A DNA stretch of 64,000 bases from Daedaleopsis sinensis. Its lineage: Eukaryota > Basidiomycota > Agaricomycetes > Polyporales > Polyporaceae. The position numbers were made by a program, and so were the translations under genes. The first letter of the stretch is position 1. Each line of letters starts with the position of its first letter. The stretch covers positions 2,723,501 to 2,787,500 of the forward strand of contig CM066311.1 in assembly GCA_033807695.1 (NCBI GenBank), written 5' to 3'. Below, piece after piece: positions 59,301 to 64,000 of this stretch. The notes under the pieces are model-generated. The model made no database searches. It was not told the origin of the DNA and saw nothing but the letters and a program-made list of their open reading frames with translations.

Positions 59301-62300
59301 AAATTGTCCATTCCACTACTCTCCTTCTCCTGGCGTGGAAGAAAACGGTTGCCGAGGTGGGACTGCCTGACAAGCTCCTTCCACGCGACGTTCGAACGCG
59401 ATGGAATTCAACTTATGAGATGCTTGACGTCGGCTTGAAGTACCGCGAGGTGATCGACAAGATGTGTGGTGATAAGCAGAATGCGTTGAGGCTGTATGAG
59501 TTGTCAAAGGATGAATGGGAGTTGGCAGGGCAGCTGCGTGAATTGTTGAAGGTACGTGCCGTTCAACGTTCAACCACCACGCGGGCGCTCGTGCAAACAC
59601 TGCACAAACTGGCACCCACAAAGTGCTGCAGCGTCGTCATGCTGCAGCCCCGCACCTTGCTCTCTCTCTCTCCCTCTCTCTATCCCTCTCTCTACTCTCC
59701 CAATCTCTCATCCCTCCTTGCCTGCTAGGTTTTCAAGGACACCACTCTTTTCTTCTCCCGGGGCACACCCAACTTGGCGACAGTCATCCCTGCCATAGAT
59801 CATATCGATCAGCTGCTGACAACCTCAAACCGCGCGCACCACAAATACGAGTCAGCTCTTCGCGTTGCCTGTGGGCTCGCCTCCCAGGTTCTATACCGCT
59901 ATTACTCTCTCACGGACTTCTCTGTCCTGTACCGTATCGCAATGGGTACGTACCTTACATCGGATCAGAATAGCTGCCTCCGGTTCTAACTTTCTCCCCG
60001 CCACAGTTCTTTATCCTCGCCATAAACTGTCATACTTCAAGAGACTACGGTGGCCCGACGCGTGGCAGCGCACGGCTCGCAAGCTTGTTACCGACATATA
60101 TGCAGCTTTGTATGCGGGCAGAGCGGATAGCGATGGGATTGTCAATCGGGAGGACAAAAGTGGCAGAGAGAGCACTCCCGCAGAGGAGGAGGCCCCCAAG
60201 GTAAGTGGAATCGTCTTGCTGCGGTCGAAGCCTGCACACGCCGCGGTCAACTGCGGCGTTGTGTTCGGCTCACATCCACTCGCACAGGACATCGACTCCG
60301 GCAACATATTCGACGCTCTGGACACGCTCGCACCTCCAAAGGCAGCAGAGCTGGGGGACGAGCTCGAGCGATATCTCGCCACAGACCCTGAGCACGCTAC
60401 CGACGCCATCCAATGGTGGCAGGACCGCTGTGGTATGTACCCTAACCTGTCCCGCATGGCCCTCGACTATCTCTCCATCCCTGGCAAGTATCTCTCCCCG
60501 GGCTTCGGCCCTCTACTCGCTCATCCCTGTACTCACAGTGTCCTCTTACAGCTACATCCGTCGATGTAGAGCGCCTTTTCAGCCGAGGCCGGCTCATTCT
60601 CACTCATGTCCGAAGCTGAATGAACATCCAGACGACCCGAGCCCTGCTCTGCCTTGGTGCATGGAGCAAGATGGGCTTCGTCAAGGCCCAGGACGTGAAG
60701 AAGGTTGCTCGGCTTGAAGACCTCGACGACGCAGGATCCGACTACGAGATGGAAGAAGGGTGGGACAAGATTGACATCTCATCCCTCGACGCGCAGTAGA
60801 TTACTACGTCCATCACCCCTCCTGCCCATAATTGTGCCTCGTCTGTGCATGGACATACTAGTATATCACTTGTCTTGCTTTCTGAGCCGCAGCCCCCGCA
60901 TGTATTACACCTTCGACAGCGATGTGACCATATCTCTCGATCTGGTGTATGTTTGTCTGCTGAAATCTATGCTCATCACGCCTGCCATTATACTACATTT
61001 GAAACAAATCGCGTGTGTAAGTCTTTGAATAGAGATTTATTATCCAGACCGAATTTGGGAGGCTACTACATCGACTAGATCCCAAAATTTCGGGCACTGT
61101 GCCCTCAGTTCTTCCCACTATGTCCTCATTGCCGACGACTCCCTCTCCCGAACCGCTTTGGGATACCTTCAGTGTCTCCCCTTCTCTCTCCTCTCCTCCA
61201 TCTTCAGTCTTCTCGGACACCGAGCTCTCGGACTCGTCAGATGTCCCTTCACTCGTCACCGTTGACCCAGACAGTCCGTCCGTCCTACCACTGTCGGGAC
61301 CTCCACCTGACTGGGAGTTCTACCACACCGCCGCTGCCGCTACCCTTCCTGCATGGTTCGTGCCGGATTCCTGGAGCTCGCTGCACTCCTCGGCAAATGG
61401 CGGTCGAAAGACGTACGTGCGCTTCGAGAGAACGTTGATCACGGACCCAGTGGGGCGATCTGTGGTCTACTTGGAGGTGGGATGCGAGGTGTTCGGGTTC
61501 AAACATGCGGTAAGCATTGTCCTATGTCTGTGCTAGCATAGTTATTAAGCATACACATCTGTCTTTACTCTCAGATTCTCCTTCCTCAGTCGATCGAAGA
61601 TGTTCGAGCCCTGCCGCCTTGCACCTGGCGATCTTTCTGGCAGGAGATCGAAGAAGGACCAATCTTCTACCTCCTTGACGAATCACAAGTCAGCGGCATG
61701 AAAGACATCCTCTGCATGCTCCAGTACTACACGGACGAACGTGCGGATGCTCAGAAGACCTGGGAAGACTTTGTGAACCGCATTGCACATGCTGCTGAGA
61801 TGTGTTCGGCTACTATCCACACTGCCAGTGTTAGTGACGAAGTTTGGAAGGATCTGAAGGATTGGGGGCTCCATAATATCCCAGTAAGTTTGGGTACCCC
61901 TCTGATCAACCGAGCTATCCCTGACTGACTTCGAATGTCGTTCAGGATGCCTTCCGCGACTCCTTGGACCACTAAGAGTGTATCCGAGGAGGGTGCATTC
62001 GAATGTATGCAAGAGTCGGGCTGTAGCCTAATACTGATTAGTACTAATCTGTTAGCTAGTCATTAATACATATACTGTGCTCTGTTTGCTCGCACTAAAT
62101 GAACTATTATGTACATCAATTGTATATACATCTAGTCGACTCTACTCACATCTCTGCGGGTACGACATAACCCATGGGTTCAGTGAGAACCGGCTACCCG
62201 TAGGCACCCCAGATACCCGGCGCTTGTGCCCGTACCCGTACCCGCACCCGCCGCATGGGTGTGGGTGGTACACGGGTATAGGTGCGGGTCATGGGCGGCA

Positions 62301-62818
62301 CACCCAGGGGTCCACCCGTGATACTGCCTACACCTTGCAAAATGCTCTCCATGCGGGCTCATCTGCCGCTGTGATGTTCCCTCCTCTCTCCACCGTCCAG
62401 GAAAAGCTTGATGCGAGAAGCAACAGCTCCACAATCTCCAGAGTCTTGCGGAGCTGTATTTGTGTCAGGGCATCCTGGACACAGCAGCAGACAGAACAAT
62501 ATATGCACTTACAGCATGCCATTTGCTCTTACAGGAGGATGCAGTCTTCGGACCTCCAGAAGACCTCTTGCTCTCCACCGGAGCGGCTATGAGCACCCAC
62601 ACCGTGTCCGAAAAGTTCATACCATCCCCCCCTTTGGCCTTGAAATTCTTGACACTGTCCAGAAGTGCCGTAATGTCAGCATCTGTCCAGTGAGCCTTCG
62701 TGCCGGCAGTGGCCAGAGCTTCATTGACAGCCTGTGAAGCCAGAGTCTCTAGAGGTGCCAAGGGTGCTGGATTGCCGGGGGAGGGAGCAGGAGCAGAAGA
62801 AGCAGGTATTTCAGACAT
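56306..62818 (-). CDS. Harbinger Myb/SANT-like partner protein (382 aa, 4 exons) split by a hAT element
   Basis: DNA-binding partner that Harbinger transposases need (family knowledge). Exons 62818-62513, 62474-62334, 57063-56779, 56722-56306; 1149 nt in frame. The Myb/SANT-like trihelix is in the first two exons: AHWTDADITALLDSVKNFKA, FSDTVWVLIAAPVE, GPKTASSCKSKWHA, then DEPAWRAFCK joined to AHPGASVFKSKGFMHYD. The C-terminal part has a helical ESLEQGLTDEEQADLTDLF region. The first intron is only 38 bp. The second was about 55 bp and is now 5270 bp, because a hAT element inserted across its 5' splice site; the duplicated target keeps a GT (GCAAG then GTGTAG instead of GTGTGT). All coding sequence is intact, so splicing of the giant intron could still yield protein; otherwise the gene is dead. 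Confidence 0.82.
57554..60799 (+). pseudogene. hAT transposase with one in-frame stop (9 exons)
   Basis: Exons 57554-57920, 57974-58518, 58589-58795, 58844-59215, 59282-59551, 59729-59945, 60007-60200, 60288-60483, 60552-60799; all joins keep frame and one intron (60484-60551) is GC-AG. The order is a basic/Ser N-terminus, an acidic stretch, a BED-like zinc finger (CAARGCKKEL ... NLRRHARSCW), then the hAT RNase-H core with D in FATDTWSS, D in SVTCDNASNN, FAHVLNLVAKSL, TRWNSTYEML, and the C-terminal dimerisation segment SVDVERLFSRGRLILTHVRS. Immediately after comes TGA at 60617-60619, while the same frame continues as NIQTTRALLCLGAWSKMGFVK to 60799. The family has Arg or similar there, so CGA to TGA is likely. 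The product is 811 aa to the stop, or 871 aa if restored or read through. The stop removes the conserved end, so activity is doubtful. Confidence 0.88.
61120..61975 (+). CDS. unknown protein carried inside the hAT element (242 aa, 3 exons)
   Basis: Exons 61120-61509, 61575-61883, 61946-61975; introns 65 and 62 bp (GTAAGC...CTCAG, GTAAGT...TTCAG), 729 nt in frame, no stops. The N-terminal ~55 residues are Ser/Pro-rich; the rest has a folded composition (WEFYHTAAAATLPAWFVPDSW, GRSVVYLEVGCEVFGF, CTWRSFWQEIEEGPIFYLLD, SDEVWKDLKDWGLHNIP). No family is recognised. It lies downstream of and in the same direction as the transposase, inside the element's ends, so it is either a second transposon gene or a captured host gene. 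Confidence 0.68.
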
Positions 62819-62989
62819 GCTGGTAGTGGTTATGCAGTCACAGAGGCAGGGGCAGCAGCGGGGGAGGGAGAGAGAGACTCAATGTACGCACAGAGACGCG
62901 TCATGTCGTGTTGAGTCACACTGAGTCACGAGGCAGTCACTGATGTCACAGCGCTAAAAACGGAGTAGCTTCGGATCTATTGTATTTCA

Positions 62990-63037
62990 CTACCGAGACC
63001 CGCTACAGCGCTGCTGTAGCGGCTACCGAACAGGCTC
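62990..63037 (-). repeat. Harbinger right terminal inverted repeat (48 bp)
   Basis: Inverse of 54200-54247; ends CAGGCTC at 63037. Confidence 0.9.
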
Positions 63038-63055
63038 TGAAGAATATATAACAAG

Positions 63056-63112
63056 CACCACCCTCGTCCATATGACCCTTGGAACATGGGTAGAAGTGTT
63101 CCCAGATGGGTG
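63056..63112 (+). other. 5S rRNA-like fragment (weak)
   Basis: CATATGACC at 63069 resembles the start of 5S rRNA (CATACGACC), and CAGATGGGTGACCATCATG resembles its box C region (TGGGTGACC). The middle is shortened, so at best this is a 5S-derived SINE head or relic. Confidence 0.25.
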
Positions 63113-63253
63113 ACCATCATGTCGTTGTTTGACACATTGTCACAAGTAAAACCAAGGATCTAGAACTCGCACAGGTATGTTAGCTTCTGGATCTCTATTG
63201 CGCTGGATTGCTCACCCTCTGGGAGCACACCTATAGCGGGCTATGCGTACGAC

Positions 63254-63460
63254 TGTTGGCTTTGGCTAGTAAGCAGGCCAACTAGATATGCAGCCCGTGT
63301 GTGGGGAGTCTACCGCCTTCGGACTCCTCATAACGAGGGACCGGGGTTCCTCTTCGGAGGAGTCCCGGGTTGGTCCCCCAAGTGGGGGGCTAACCCGGGG
63401 TTCCGTCGAAGAGGTGAACCCTGGAGGGGGGAGACCCCCCCGCCGGTCTTAGGACCGGTG
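63254..63460. repeat. row of perfect short hairpins
   Basis: Successive stem-loops: GTTGGC...GCCAAC; GGAGTC...GGACTCC; TCCTC-TTCG-GAGGA; CCCCC-AAGT-GGGGG; GGGTTC...GAACCC; GGGGG-GAGA-CCCCC; CCGGTC-TTAG-GACCGG. Two loops match the stable RNA tetraloop classes UUCG and GNRA. The region is GC-rich and has no open frame of note. Confidence 0.7.
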
Positions 63461-64000
63461 GGCGAGGGGTGGGTGTGAGAATGGGGGGCGGGGTTTTGAG
63501 AAATGTAAGAGTGCGAACTTCAGGGCAGGTTTGAGGTGTACTTGTAGGGAAGAATTATAGCTTTCAAATGAGCTCACTTACAGGCCATAAGCTCGCACGG
63601 TTATGGAGATATAACGCTTGCAGTAGGCCGCATTAGACACATTAGTTAGCGAGATTTTTGTAGTAGTAGCACCCAAGAATTTATCGATTGTGACCATGTT
63701 ATACGCGTTCTAGGGTGTGTATAGAGTGGTTGAATGGTCGCTGAAAGTCGTCAACGGCCGGTCATATAAGCCGGTAAGCGGCGGTTGTATCGAGTAAGTA
63801 ACGGTTGTATGGAGCCGGTAACGGTGAGTACCGGGCCAGTAAGTACAGGTGTAAGCGCGATAAGTACCTCATTGAAATCCCTTCTGTAACGCACTTGTAG
63901 CGTCAGCTTTAGGGCAGGTTCACCAGCACTTGTACAGTCGCAGTATAGGAGACCATAGTAGTACTAGCTATTGGGGTAAACGGGTTGTTACCGGTGTTTT
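63461..64000. other. unassigned sequence to the window end
   Basis: No gene is supported. From 63750 there are repeated ccggtaa/gtaagta-type words (for example gccggtaagcggcggttgtat, then gccggtaacggtgagtaccggg), suggesting degenerate short repeats. Confidence 0.5.

Larger units (their letters stand above)
57125..62330 (+). mobile_element. hAT DNA transposon (5.2 kb) with perfect 8-bp target duplication
   Basis: Flanked by CACCTTGC at 57117-57124 and 62331-62338, the 8-bp duplication diagnostic of hAT. Ends: TAGGCAATGTCATGGGTATC (left) and, inverted, TAGGCAGTATCACGGGTGGA (right). Both subterminal regions are rich in CGGGTGCGGGT-type words. It contains a hAT transposase gene and a second plus-strand gene of unknown function. 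Confidence 0.95.
54200..63037 (+). mobile_element. PIF/Harbinger element with three nested insertions
   Basis: Inverted ends of 48 bp (54200-54247 and 62990-63037) starting GAGCCTGTTCGGTAGCCG; each end contains the perfect hairpin CCGCTACAGC-AGC-GCTGTAGCGG. Flanks are TTA (left) and TGA (right), compatible with a TWA target duplication after one change. It encodes a DDE_Tnp_4-type transposase (plus) and a Myb/SANT-like partner (minus), the usual Harbinger pair. Nested inside: a palindromic MITE (54448-54730), a MITE of the Ulp1-DDE family (55100-55365) and a 5.2-kb hAT element (57125-62330). Removing these leaves an element of about 3.1 kb. Confidence 0.9.

Overview
The window is nuclear DNA of a basidiomycete fungus, most likely an Agaricomycete. 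The evidence is the run of 45-90 bp GT-AG introns in every host gene, a white-collar-1 photoreceptor without a zinc finger, and a transposon load (Plavaka, hAT, PIF/Harbinger, MULE, Ty3/Gypsy) typical of these fungi. All gene models were spliced by eye: each exon join keeps the reading frame, but none was checked against transcripts or databases.

Layout. (1) 1-13355: a nearly complete, very large Ty3/Gypsy LTR retrotransposon (about 13.4 kb; the first ~39 bp of the 5' LTR lie outside). It has gag-protease, pol in the -1 frame, and then, unusually, three intact two-exon genes on the opposite strand between pol and the 3' LTR. (2) 13356-18160: a gene fragment, a 75-bp minisatellite and gene-poor DNA. 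(3) 18162-32577: a conserved host block with class II fructose-bisphosphate aldolase (-), divergent white collar 1 (+), pyruvate dehydrogenase kinase (-), a CCCH zinc-finger protein (-) and, from a 144-bp shared promoter, a Fus3/Kss1-type MAP kinase (+). (4) 32800-34462: a decayed 6-phosphogluconate dehydrogenase gene. (5) 34.9-63.04 kb: a transposon-rich block. It holds a degraded Plavaka element with a divergently transcribed partner gene, an intact MULE with identical 189-bp terminal inverted repeats, an intact 4.73-kb TA-target element encoding one 1303-residue protein that joins a Ulp1-like protease to a pogo/Tigger-like DDE transposase, several MITEs (one carrying a tRNA-like Pol III unit), and a PIF/Harbinger element. 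The Harbinger element has been entered by a palindromic MITE, by a MITE of the Ulp1-DDE family, and by a 5.2-kb hAT element sitting exactly on a splice donor. (6) 63.04-64.0 kb: no genes, but a 5S-like stretch and a row of perfect short hairpins, some with UUCG and GNRA-type loops.

How things fit together. The host block combines glycolysis (aldolase), light sensing (WC-1), control of pyruvate entry into the TCA cycle (PDK) and signalling (MAPK), with no sign of co-regulation beyond shared divergent promoters. The most unusual content is in the mobile elements: the antisense three-gene module in the Gypsy element and the Ulp1-DDE fusion. Both are intact and look recent, so they are the best candidates for undescribed biology.
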